Of a DNA stretch of 5,102 nt, positions 1 through 5,102 are shown piece by piece. Where the stretch lies: positions 1-5,102 of the forward strand of contig NZ_CAMJVK010000051.1 in NCBI RefSeq assembly GCF_946221515.1, written 5' to 3'. Below the pieces are notes generated by a model. It saw nothing but the letters and a program-made list of their open reading frames with translations. It was not told the origin of the DNA and did no database searches. The position numbers and the translations under genes were made by a program. Positions within the stretch are counted from its first letter, which is position 1, and the number at the start of each line of letters is the position of its first letter. The DNA is from an uncultured Fenollaria sp. GTDB taxonomy: Bacteria > Bacillota > Clostridia > Tissierellales > Peptoniphilaceae.

Positions 1-34
1 AAAATATAAGGACTTAATCACTAAGCCCTTATAT
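1..34 (-). terminator. Rho-independent terminator of the lipoprotein gene
   Basis: On the minus strand, two 13-base arms (positions 22-34 and 4-16) pair around a 5-base loop, with one G·U pair and otherwise full complementarity. The arms begin ATATAAGG and end CCTTATAT. A run of T follows at the window edge. It begins 9 bases after the lipoprotein stop codon, which is where an intrinsic terminator is expected. The T-tract may continue outside the window. Confidence 0.8.
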
Positions 35-43
35 ATAATCTAA

Positions 44-574
44 TTAATTTTCTTTCTTTACATTGATTTTTAATACAAGGTAAGCTTTCTTCGCCTCGTA
101 CTCTTCTTCGTTCATCACATTTACATTTTTAAACTCTATGGTCTCATCGCCATTGAGTTTAACTTTATATACGTCTACACAAGTCGATGGGCCTCCATCT
201 CTTAACTCGCCTTTAACTTTAAATTTTTCAAAGGTTTTTTCAGCCACATCGTTCTTTGGTGATATGACCCACTCGTCACAGCAATTTCCTGCTGGCAAGA
301 CTACTTCTACTTCATCTTTATTCGTGCTTATATCTATGGTCTTCTCATCCGGATTATCACTTTCCTCTTTTCCGTAGATATCTTCTTTCTTTACTATCTC
401 ATAAACTTTGCCATCGATCATTGCATAGTTTTGCTCTGGATAGCCGTCCTCGTCTTTTGGAAATTTAGAGGCAATATTATTCGAAGCAATTTTATCTGTG
501 CACGCACTGATAAATAATAAGCTTAATACTAGTAGACATGACACTAAAAATGTTTTTTTCTCTATAGTTTTCAT
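44..574 (-). CDS. Small secreted lipoprotein, function unknown (possibly chagasin-like fold)
   Basis: The predicted product is a 176-residue lipoprotein. It has a charged N-terminus (K2, K6, K7), a hydrophobic stretch at about residues 9-24 and a lipobox ISAC ending at Cys25. It should therefore be lipidated at Cys25 and anchored on the outer face of the cytoplasmic membrane. The mature part starts with a polar linker (about 26-85) followed by a beta-rich region (about 86-174). Three cysteines, C98, C99 and C132, lie in the mature part. The pattern LPA...W (93-102), then GG at 127-128, then alternating hydrophobic strands ending YLVLKINV, loosely resembles the I42 (chagasin) inhibitor fold. 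The NPTTG and RPW loops of that family are absent, so this is only a guess. The start is supported by a purine-rich GAGGAAGG ribosome binding site upstream. The gene appears monocistronic, with its own promoter (619-647) and terminator (1-34). I do not recognise a named family. Confidence 0.85.
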   Translation of the reverse strand: MKTIEKKTFLVSCLLVLSLLFISACTDKIASNNIASKFPKDEDGYPEQNYAMIDGKVYEIVKKEDIYGKEESDNPDEKTIDISTNKDEVEVVLPAGNCCDEWVISPKNDVAEKTFEKFKVKGELRDGGPSTCVDVYKVKLNGDETIEFKNVNVMNEEEYEAKKAYLVLKINVKKEN

Positions 575-618
575 AAAACCACCTTCCTCGTGCTTTCGTC
601 TGATATATCGTTAAGTAT

Positions 619-647
619 ATAATATCACTTATCAAAGCAATTTACAA
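619..647 (-). promoter_or_regulatory. Sigma-A-type promoter of the lipoprotein gene
   Basis: On the minus strand TTGTAA (642-647) is followed after exactly 17 bases by TATTAT (619-624). The -35 matches consensus at 4 of 6 positions and the -10 at 5 of 6. Transcription would start near 612, giving a leader of about 38 bases with the GAGGAAGG ribosome binding site. The promoter lies between the degV terminator and the lipoprotein start, so the gene is probably transcribed alone. Confidence 0.6.
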
Positions 648-673
648 GTACTTAAATCTTACAAAATAGTAAC

Positions 674-705
674 AAAAAAAGCTTAGGTAAATCTCCTAAG
701 CCTTT
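674..705 (-). terminator. Rho-independent terminator of the DUF1836-degV operon
   Basis: On the minus strand GCTTAGG (695-701) pairs perfectly with CCTAAGC (681-687) around a 7-base loop. The stem can extend by a G·U pair and three A·U pairs into a run of seven T (674-680). It starts 4 bases after the degV stop codon. This is a textbook intrinsic terminator and closes the transcript that comes from DUF1836/degV, and possibly from mnmH. Confidence 0.88.
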
Positions 706-708
706 CAT

Positions 709-1560
709 CTATAATTTATAATACGCAACGCCGACAAGGCCTCTGCCTGTGTGTACTGCTAGTGTCGGTGCAATTTGCTCTTCAACATATATCTTGGCTC
801 TTGCAACTTCGTCTTTAAGTGCATCTTTAACAAATTCGAGCGCTTCTGGGTTTGCTCCGTGACAGATTGATAAGTAGTAGTCCTTTGCGTCTTTTAGTTC
901 ATCTTTGATTTTATCAACAAGTCTTCTTTGTGCCTTAGCAAAGCCCCTCACCTTGTCAGTATCGTAGTAAACGCCATCTGCATCACATGTTATGATAGGT
1001 TTGATGTGTAGTAGCTGTCCGATAACGCCTTTAACCTTGCCTATCCTTCCGCCATTGATAAGGTTTGTAAGTTCTGGAATAACAAAGTATGTCCTTGACT
1101 TCATCTTGGCTCTATCATCTTCCATAACCTTAATAATCTCGTCTGCACTGTGACCTTGATCCCTTAGTTCAGCTGCTCTATAAGCATAAAAACCTGAGCC
1201 GATGGCTATGTTCTTTGTGTCAAAAACTTTTACTTTGCCGTCGTAGTCCATTGCCACAAGATTCGCTAAGTTGTTCGCCCCGCTAAGCCTTGACGATAGA
1301 GTGATGATTATGACTTCATCAGCGCCAGATGCAAACTCTTTGTCAACTATCTCCTTTATCTCCATTGGTGATGGTGTACTTGTCTTAGGAAACTCCTTGT
1401 CAAGAAGTCTGTAGAACTCGTCCTTTTCTATATCAACTTGGTCTCTATACGATTTATCTGAGAAGTGCACCCACAAAGGTAGCATCGCTACATTTAATTC
1501 TTCATATGCTTCTTTAGGTAGATCGCAGGCTGTGTCTATAATTATTCCTACTTTACTCAT
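709..1560 (-). CDS. DegV family fatty-acid-binding protein
   Basis: This is a 283-residue cytosolic protein of the usual DegV length (about 280). DegV/FakB proteins hold one fatty acid; in species that have FakA they present it for phosphorylation to acyl phosphate. Family motifs are present in order: DTACDLP (9-15), the ligand-carboxylate loop TSTPSP (60-65), LSSRLSG (88-94), NGGRIGK (169-175), IKPI (186-189) and HTG (270-272) near the C-terminus. Residues T60/S61, S93 and H270 fall where fatty-acid head-group contacts lie in characterised members. The motif usually ending HTGPG reads HTGRG here. The start ATG overlaps the stop of the upstream DUF1836 gene in ATGA, and AAGGAGG (1565-1571) lies 4 bases upstream, inside that gene, so translation is probably coupled. 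No fakA kinase gene is visible in the window. The family is certain; the preferred fatty acid and the FakA partnership are inferred. Confidence 0.95.
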   Translation of the reverse strand: MSKVGIIIDTACDLPKEAYEELNVAMLPLWVHFSDKSYRDQVDIEKDEFYRLLDKEFPKTSTPSPMEIKEIVDKEFASGADEVIIITLSSRLSGANNLANLVAMDYDGKVKVFDTKNIAIGSGFYAYRAAELRDQGHSADEIIKVMEDDRAKMKSRTYFVIPELTNLINGGRIGKVKGVIGQLLHIKPIITCDADGVYYDTDKVRGFAKAQRRLVDKIKDELKDAKDYYLSICHGANPEALEFVKDALKDEVARAKIYVEEQIAPTLAVHTGRGLVGVAYYKL

Positions 1561-2099
1561 ATGTCCTCCTTAGCGTTTAATAGCTCGTATTCTAATAGTT
1601 TTTGCGTAATAACTTTCGTGCAAACACTCACTATGGCAAGCGTCAAGCCATTTCTCTTGTCTAGGTCCACGTCAATAGTCGCCGTCATCTTCGTATCAGG
1701 ATCATCTTGTTTTTCCAAGATATCTATGATGAGCCTCATAACGCTCTCAATCTTGTCGCAAAAGTAATTATACGACTCTTCGATGGAGCTCTTCTTAAGC
1801 TCATGCAATATACCGCCATCAATCTCGGCTATACTTAGATTGTTCTTAAAAACCGTGATCACTATGCAGTAAACGATGTGATTACGAAAGTAGCGCTTCT
1901 TGATTGGGCTCGGCATAATTTTGTGCTTGACGTAGTTGTTGACCATGGACTTCGTTAATTTATTGTCCTTATCAAACATCGCTTCCAGTGCCTTGTTAAC
2001 TATCTCGACTAGCTGCTCTGAATAAATGCCAAAGTCGGGTAAGTCCTTGTACCTAGGAAGCTTTAGCTCTTTAAGGCCAGTCAATATATTATCTCTCAT
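1557..2099 (-). CDS. DUF1836 family putative DNA-binding regulator (YkrK-like)
   Basis: The product is a 180-residue cytosolic protein. The segment LTKSMVNNYVKHKIMPSP (48-65), followed by KKRYFRNH (67-74), is the hallmark of DUF1836. It reads like a MerR-type helix-turn-helix with a wing (about 46-75), which supports DNA binding, although the family is functionally uncharacterised. The rest is largely helical (about 76-130 and 150-178), with an acidic linker around 130-136, and may mediate dimerisation. The start has GGAGG (2104-2108) only 4 bases upstream. The last codons overlap the start of degV by four bases (ATGA), so the two form one operon. A promoter and a 15-base palindrome immediately upstream suggest that the gene may regulate itself and degV. 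Assignment to DUF1836 is from recognised motif wording; the regulatory role is inferred. Confidence 0.85.
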   Translation of the reverse strand: MRDNILTGLKELKLPRYKDLPDFGIYSEQLVEIVNKALEAMFDKDNKLTKSMVNNYVKHKIMPSPIKKRYFRNHIVYCIVITVFKNNLSIAEIDGGILHELKKSSIEESYNYFCDKIESVMRLIIDILEKQDDPDTKMTATIDVDLDKRNGLTLAIVSVCTKVITQKLLEYELLNAKEDI

Positions 2100-2111
2100 A
2101 CTGCCTCCACT

Positions 2112-2126
2112 TAGTATTTAATACTA
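2112..2126. promoter_or_regulatory. 15-base palindrome, candidate operator of the DUF1836-degV operon
   Basis: TAGTATT and AATACTA form perfect 7-base inverted arms around a single central base. The site lies between the predicted -10 element (2134-2139) and the ribosome binding site (2104-2108), at about +1 to +15 of the predicted transcript. A repressor bound there would block transcription. The stem is A/T-rich and has no T-tract, so it is a poor terminator candidate. The binding protein is unknown; the DUF1836 product encoded just downstream is the obvious candidate. Confidence 0.45.
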
Positions 2127-2133
2127 CGTCTAT

Positions 2134-2162
2134 AGTTTAGCATAACTAGATTAATCTGTCAA
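2134..2162 (-). promoter_or_regulatory. Promoter of the DUF1836-degV operon
   Basis: On the minus strand a perfect -35 TTGACA (2157-2162) is followed after 17 bases by TAAACT (2134-2139), a 4-of-6 match to TATAAT. The -35 hexamer is made of the last Leu and Thr codons of mnmH, two codons before its stop. The start site would be near 2127, about 27 bases before the DUF1836 ATG. The -10 is only moderate, so this may be a regulated promoter. Confidence 0.6.
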
Positions 2163-3167
2163 GTACTTTTTTACAAATTCTTTAATATCGTCGTAGCTCG
2201 CGTCTGTAAATACCTTGATGTAATCATATTTCTTAAATGAATACTTGGGATCGTAGTAGCTCTTCATCATGTCCTTGATGAGATCCAGGTATTCCCCCTC
2301 AATGAGCATGTCTGTGTACTTCTCATATCTTTCCTTGCTAATGAACTTTTTAAATTCTTCGAAAGTCTTTATGATTTCCTCTTTATTTTCACTTGGCAAA
2401 TAGTCCTCGCAAATGTTTTTTGCTCTCTCATCAAGAGACGCTTCGATAAGTATTTTATCTGAGTCAAGCATCTTTTTATATAGTTTTTCATGAAGAACGA
2501 TGTCACCTATCCTTCTCGATTCACCCTCTGTGATGTAAATGGCATCTGGATCATCCTTTATCGCTTCATAGATGTATGAGTCAAACATCTTTTGTGAGAC
2601 CTTTTCCTTTAGGCCCACTGAGCCAAAGATGGATCCCCTGTGATTCGCATACTTCTCTAAATCTAAAACCTTTATACCATCTTCCTCAAGTCTTCTTATT
2701 ATATAAGTCTTGTGTGTGCCAGTGAGTCCATAAAAAGTAAGGACCTTGATCCTCTCAAAGTATTCATCGAGCTTTTCCATCACATAGCGCCTATATGCCT
2801 TGTAGCCGCCACTTAGCTTAGAGATGTGCATGCCAAGCGCACGAAAAGTCCTCTCAAGCACAGTCGATCTATAGCCGCCTCTATCGCAATATATTACGAT
2901 CTCAACGCAAGTCTTTTCTAGCTCCAAATATTTTTCATAAAGCTCAGGAAGTTTCTTCGACGCGTACTCGACCGCCTTTATCTTAGCTAAATCGTATGAT
3001 ACTCTGTCATACAAGGTGCCTACTTCGCACCTCTCATCATCATTAAGTATTGGGATGCTGATGGCGCCTGGTATATGAGCATTTTTGTACTCGCCCTCGC
3101 TTCTGACATCGACCAAGACGATATTATCTAAATTTTCGATATCTTCGTAATTTAATTCTTCTAACAT
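2151..3167 (-). CDS. mnmH: tRNA 2-selenouridine synthase
   Basis: MnmH (SelU, YbbB) uses selenophosphate to convert 2-thiouridine at the wobble position (U34) of Lys, Glu and Gln tRNAs to 2-selenouridine, via a geranylated intermediate. The 338-residue product has an N-terminal rhodanese domain (about 1-130) with DVR at 20-22, NDDER at 42-46 and catalytic Cys94 in YCDRGG. A P-loop domain follows (about 141-338), with GLTGTHKT (147-154), NHRGS (175-179), EGESRRIG (214-221) and YYDPKY (304-309). These align well with E. coli YbbB. The Walker A motif has His152 where Gly is usual. An in-frame ATG 15 codons upstream is rejected: it overlaps the -35 element and has no ribosome binding site. The chosen ATG has AGGTG (3173-3177) 5 bases before it. 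No terminator follows, so some transcripts may continue into DUF1836-degV. The gene predicts selD elsewhere in the genome. Confidence 0.95.
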   Translation of the reverse strand: MLEELNYEDIENLDNIVLVDVRSEGEYKNAHIPGAISIPILNDDERCEVGTLYDRVSYDLAKIKAVEYASKKLPELYEKYLELEKTCVEIVIYCDRGGYRSTVLERTFRALGMHISKLSGGYKAYRRYVMEKLDEYFERIKVLTFYGLTGTHKTYIIRRLEEDGIKVLDLEKYANHRGSIFGSVGLKEKVSQKMFDSYIYEAIKDDPDAIYITEGESRRIGDIVLHEKLYKKMLDSDKILIEASLDERAKNICEDYLPSENKEEIIKTFEEFKKFISKERYEKYTDMLIEGEYLDLIKDMMKSYYDPKYSFKKYDYIKVFTDASYDDIKEFVKKYLTD

Positions 3168-3183
3168 AATTTCACCTATAAAC

Positions 3184-3212
3184 ATAATACAGCAAATCCA
3201 CGAAAAAATCAA
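3184..3212 (-). promoter_or_regulatory. Promoter of mnmH
   Basis: On the minus strand TTGATT (3207-3212) is followed after 17 bases by TATTAT (3184-3189), giving 4-of-6 and 5-of-6 matches to consensus. Transcription should start at A3179 or A3177, only 10-12 bases before the mnmH ATG, so the transcript would begin right at the ribosome binding site AGGTG. This promoter also argues against the upstream ATG at 3210-3212. Confidence 0.65.
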
Positions 3213-3230
3213 TATTTTGCTTATCTCATC

Positions 3231-3259
3231 TTGACATTTTTTCTTATTATATATATAAT
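3231..3259 (+). promoter_or_regulatory. Perfect-consensus sigma-A promoter of the permease gene
   Basis: TTGACA (3231-3236) and TATAAT (3254-3259) are both exact consensus hexamers, separated by the optimal 17 bases. The -10 forms the right half of a 14-base palindrome (3246-3259) of alternating A and T. Transcription would start near 3266, giving a leader of about 30 bases with a strong ribosome binding site and no room for a riboswitch. The sequence predicts strong, probably constitutive transcription unless a repressor binds the palindrome. Confidence 0.85.
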
Positions 3260-3283
3260 TATATAGTTAGTAATAGATATTTC

Positions 3284-3291
3284 AAAGGAGG
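3284..3291 (+). promoter_or_regulatory. Ribosome binding site of the permease gene
   Basis: AAAGGAGG is an almost full complement of the 16S rRNA 3' end and lies 5 bases before the ATG at 3297. It fixes the permease start and, with the consensus promoter, predicts high expression. Confidence 0.85.
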
Positions 3292-3296
3292 ATTAC

Positions 3297-4574
3297 ATGG
3301 ACCAACTCATACTCGCAGCTGCACTTTTCGTTATAACTTACATATTTATGATTAAATTCGTTAATCATAGACCACTAGTTGTCGGCATAAGTGCGCTTGT
3401 TTTTATAATTTTAAACATAGTTCCTTTAAATACAGTTTGGGGCGCTATAGACTTTAACGTACTTTTGATGATAGGTGGAACGATGATGCTTGTCTCACTT
3501 TTCTCAGAAAGCTTGATGCCAACTAGGCTTGCGGACCTTATCATAAACAAGGTTAAGGACATAAGACTCATCATACTTTTCTTATCAATGTTTGCTGGCT
3601 TTGTCTCAGCCTTTATCGATAACGTTGCTACCGTTTTAATGATTGCGCCCGTTGCCATGAGCTTAGCAAAGAAACTTAAGATATCACCAGTAAAGATGAT
3701 TATAGCAATCTCTATATCATCAAATTTACAAGGTGCGGCAACTTTGGTAGGCGATACATCTTCGATACTTCTAGGAAGTGCGCTAAACATGACTTTCTTC
3801 GACTTCTTCGTCTATAATGGACACATGGGTATGTTCTGGATAGTTCAAATCTCAGCGCTAATCGCTTCTATTATTATTTACCTTCAAACAAAAGATATGA
3901 GAGGTAAAGTCGATGCGATTGAAGTTACAAAGGTTAAGGACATGATGCCAACTTACTTAGTGATACTTATGATAGTACTATTGATCTTTGCATCATTTAT
4001 TCCGCAAGATCAAAAGATAGATATACTAAACGGACTTATCTGCGTATGCGTAGCCATATTCGGTGTAATCTATCACTTGATAAGACATAAAGACTCATCC
4101 ATAATCAAGACAGTTGCAAGTGAAATTGACTTCAACACACTTGGCTTACTAGCAGGGCTATTCATCATCATATCCGGTATTGAAAATGCTGGTGTTATCG
4201 ATGAAATCGCAAAGCTATTCATAAAGCTAGCAGACAAGCCGTTCTTATTATACACAGCACTTGTTTGGGGCAGCGTCTTGATCAGTGCCTTCGTTGACAA
4301 CATCCCTTATGTCGCAACAATGCTTCCAGTTCTTTCAGTAATATCAACGCATGTGCCATTCGACATGACAGTATTTTACTTCGGACTACTTAGCGGCGCG
4401 ACACTTGGTGGAAACATCACACCAATAGGTGCCTCAGCAAACATCGCTTCACTTGGCATACTTAAGGAAGCAGGCTACACTGTTGAGAACAAAGACTTTA
4501 TGAAGATGAGCGTGCCGTTCACTTTGACTGCAGTCTTAGTCGGCTACATCCTCGTTTGGTTTATATATAGATAA
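3297..4574 (+). CDS. Ion-transporter-superfamily permease (ArsB/NhaD/SLC13-like), substrate unknown
   Basis: This is a 425-residue, very hydrophobic inner-membrane protein with about 10-12 membrane segments (for example 4-20, 27-45, 52-70, 90-108, 180-196, 219-235, 243-260, 280-296, 318-334, 404-423). The two halves repeat three motifs. IDFN at 51-54 recurs at 277-280. SAFIDN at 104-109 recurs as SAFVDN at 330-335. ATLVGDTSSILLG (148-160) corresponds to NITPIGASANIASLG (373-387). Such two-fold repeats with paired re-entrant loops are typical of the ion transporter superfamily, which includes arsenite, Na+/H+, citrate and dicarboxylate carriers. The GDPPN motif common in ArsB/P-protein relatives reads GDTSS here. 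No arsR or arsA is adjacent, so an arsenic role is not supported. It is transcribed alone from a consensus promoter, divergently from mnmH, and ends at a bidirectional terminator. The family is secure; the substrate and transport direction are not known. Confidence 0.92.
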   Translation: MDQLILAAALFVITYIFMIKFVNHRPLVVGISALVFIILNIVPLNTVWGAIDFNVLLMIGGTMMLVSLFSESLMPTRLADLIINKVKDIRLIILFLSMFAGFVSAFIDNVATVLMIAPVAMSLAKKLKISPVKMIIAISISSNLQGAATLVGDTSSILLGSALNMTFFDFFVYNGHMGMFWIVQISALIASIIIYLQTKDMRGKVDAIEVTKVKDMMPTYLVILMIVLLIFASFIPQDQKIDILNGLICVCVAIFGVIYHLIRHKDSSIIKTVASEIDFNTLGLLAGLFIIISGIENAGVIDEIAKLFIKLADKPFLLYTALVWGSVLISAFVDNIPYVATMLPVLSVISTHVPFDMTVFYFGLLSGATLGGNITPIGASANIASLGILKEAGYTVENKDFMKMSVPFTLTAVLVGYILVWFIYR

Positions 4575-4596
4575 TAGTTTAATATAGGCAAAGTAA

Positions 4597-4628
4597 AAGA
4601 CCTTAGGAGAATTAACTCTTAAGGTCTT
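4597..4628. terminator. Bidirectional terminator between convergent genes
   Basis: AAGACCTTAGGAG (4597-4609) pairs with CTCTTAAGGTCTT (4616-4628) around a 6-base loop. The 13-base stem has one G·U pair in the plus-strand RNA and one A·C mismatch in the minus-strand RNA. An AT-rich T-containing tract follows on the plus strand, and TTTTACTTT lies just after it on the minus strand. It starts 23 bases after the permease stop and lies 4 bases from the stop of the convergent gene, so it probably serves both. Confidence 0.82.
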
Positions 4629-4631
4629 AAT

Positions 4632-5102
4632 TTATTTAAGCTTCTTATGATTCTTTAAATTATCTTTGTATAGCTTCTTTAGCATCTCTTCTAACTCTTT
4701 GTCGTCTATGTCGTCACCCGACTTTGCTTTTTTAAGAAGGACTGTCAGTACTTCGATGTAGGCAAAGGCAAGTGATGCCATGATGGCTGAAGCAGTTGTG
4801 CCGCTTATGAGGCCTGCGACCACAGTTCCTGCGCCAGGGAAGAATTTTAATGCGTTACTTACTATGAAGCGACCAAGATAGGTTGCGCCCATGGTTCCGC
4901 CGAGACCTGCGATGATTGAAGCGAGTCTCTTTTTGTTCACTGGCACTCCAAATATGGCCGTGATATGAGCAAGCATAGTTAGCTCCATGGGTACCAGTAC
5001 CGATGCATCTGAGAATGGTATTGGAACGAAACCAACTCCAAAGCTTGAGGCAATGTATTTCTTCGCCCAACTGCGTGCCTTTTCTGCTTTTAGTTTTAAA
5101 TC
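4632..5102 (-). CDS. DUF697 (YcjF-type) membrane-domain protein, C-terminal part, open at the right edge
   Basis: The reading frame is open to the window edge, so the N-terminus is missing; the visible part is the last 156 residues plus the stop. It begins with an amphipathic stretch containing KARSWAKKYIA, then FVPIPFSDASVLVPMELTML, AHITAIFGVPVNKK, a Gly/Ala-rich membrane region (IIAGLGGTMGA to FFPGAGTVVAGLISG) and a last hydrophobic segment (SLAFAYIEVLTVLL). It ends in a charged tail rich in Lys, Asp and Glu. The order P-I-P-F, TM-rich Gly motifs and K-F-F-P-G-A-G matches DUF697, a membrane-associated domain often fused behind a GTPase domain. Whether a GTPase lies upstream cannot be seen. 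An internal ATG at 4986-4988 would give a 118-residue protein, but the DUF697 similarity clearly extends upstream of it, so it is not the start. Transcription is convergent with the permease. Confidence 0.85.
   Translation of the reverse strand, partial: DLKLKAEKARSWAKKYIASSFGVGFVPIPFSDASVLVPMELTMLAHITAIFGVPVNKKRLASIIAGLGGTMGATYLGRFIVSNALKFFPGAGTVVAGLISGTTASAIMASLAFAYIEVLTVLLKKAKSGDDIDDKELEEMLKKLYKDNLKNHKKLK

Noticed and set aside
138..377. 79-codon open frame on the plus strand
   Set aside because: It lies wholly antisense within the lipoprotein gene, has no ribosome binding site and low-complexity Ser/Thr content; a shadow of the real gene.
3168..3212. Longer mnmH starting at the ATG at 3210-3212 (15 extra residues, MIFSWICC...)
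   Set aside because: That ATG overlaps the -35 element of the best promoter, has no ribosome binding site, and adds residues not seen in the family; the ATG at 3165-3167 has AGGTG at 5 bases.
3246..3274. Possible minus-strand promoter using the other half of the AT palindrome as a -10
   Set aside because: The sequence 17 bases upstream on the minus strand (ATTACT) is a poor -35, and mnmH already has a better promoter closer to its start.
3260..3296. Riboswitch or attenuator ahead of the permease
   Set aside because: The predicted leader is only about 30 bases and holds no stable hairpin.
3365..3790. 141-codon open frame on the minus strand inside the permease gene
   Set aside because: The permease frame on the plus strand has clear family motifs; the antisense frame has none and no start signals.
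3297..4574. Arsenite efflux pump (arsB) assignment
   Set aside because: Only superfamily-level motifs are visible, the GDPPN motif is altered, and there is no arsR, arsA or arsC beside it.
4855..5070. 71-codon minus-strand frame overlapping the DUF697 gene
   Set aside because: It is a different frame of the same strand; the continuous DUF697 frame runs through it to the window edge with recognisable motifs, so no frameshift or second gene is needed.

Overview
The window is a stretch of ordinary chromosome from an AT-rich, low-GC Gram-positive bacterium (Bacillota). The reasons are strong AAGGAGG-type ribosome binding sites, near-consensus sigma-A promoters with 17-base spacers, hairpin/T-tract terminators, a DegV fatty-acid-binding protein, a DUF1836 regulator and a lipoprotein with a lipobox. 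An anaerobic clostridial or Tissierellia-type organism (Peptoniphilus/Anaerococcus-like) fits best, but that placement rests only on protein character and base composition. No transposon, phage gene, tRNA, rRNA or CRISPR array is visible.

Layout, left to right: (1) a minus-strand gene for a small secreted lipoprotein (44-574), with its own promoter (619-647) and its own terminator (1-34). (2) A minus-strand pair, a DUF1836 putative regulator (1557-2099) and a DegV protein (709-1560). They overlap by four bases (ATGA) and end at a clear terminator (674-705). (3) mnmH/selU, tRNA 2-selenouridine synthase (2151-3167, minus), lying 51 bases upstream of that pair. No terminator separates them, but a promoter for the pair sits on the end of mnmH. 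(4) A 129-base divergent intergenic region (3168-3296) with one promoter for mnmH and a perfect-consensus promoter for the gene on the other side. (5) A plus-strand 425-residue ion-transporter-superfamily permease of the ArsB/NhaD/SLC13 type (3297-4574). (6) A bidirectional terminator (4597-4628) shared with a convergent minus-strand gene, whose C-terminal 156 codons (4632-5102) encode a DUF697-type membrane domain and run off the right edge.

How the genes work together: mnmH implies that the organism makes selenophosphate and selenium-modified tRNA wobble uridines. The DUF1836-DegV pair looks like a regulator translationally coupled to a fatty-acid-binding protein; a 15-base palindrome just after its promoter is a candidate autoregulatory operator. 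The permease substrate cannot be told from the sequence. I found no convincing new multigene system. The points most worth following are the DUF1836/DegV unit with its palindrome, an altered Walker A motif in MnmH, the nearly leaderless mnmH transcript, and the Cys-containing, possibly chagasin-like lipoprotein.
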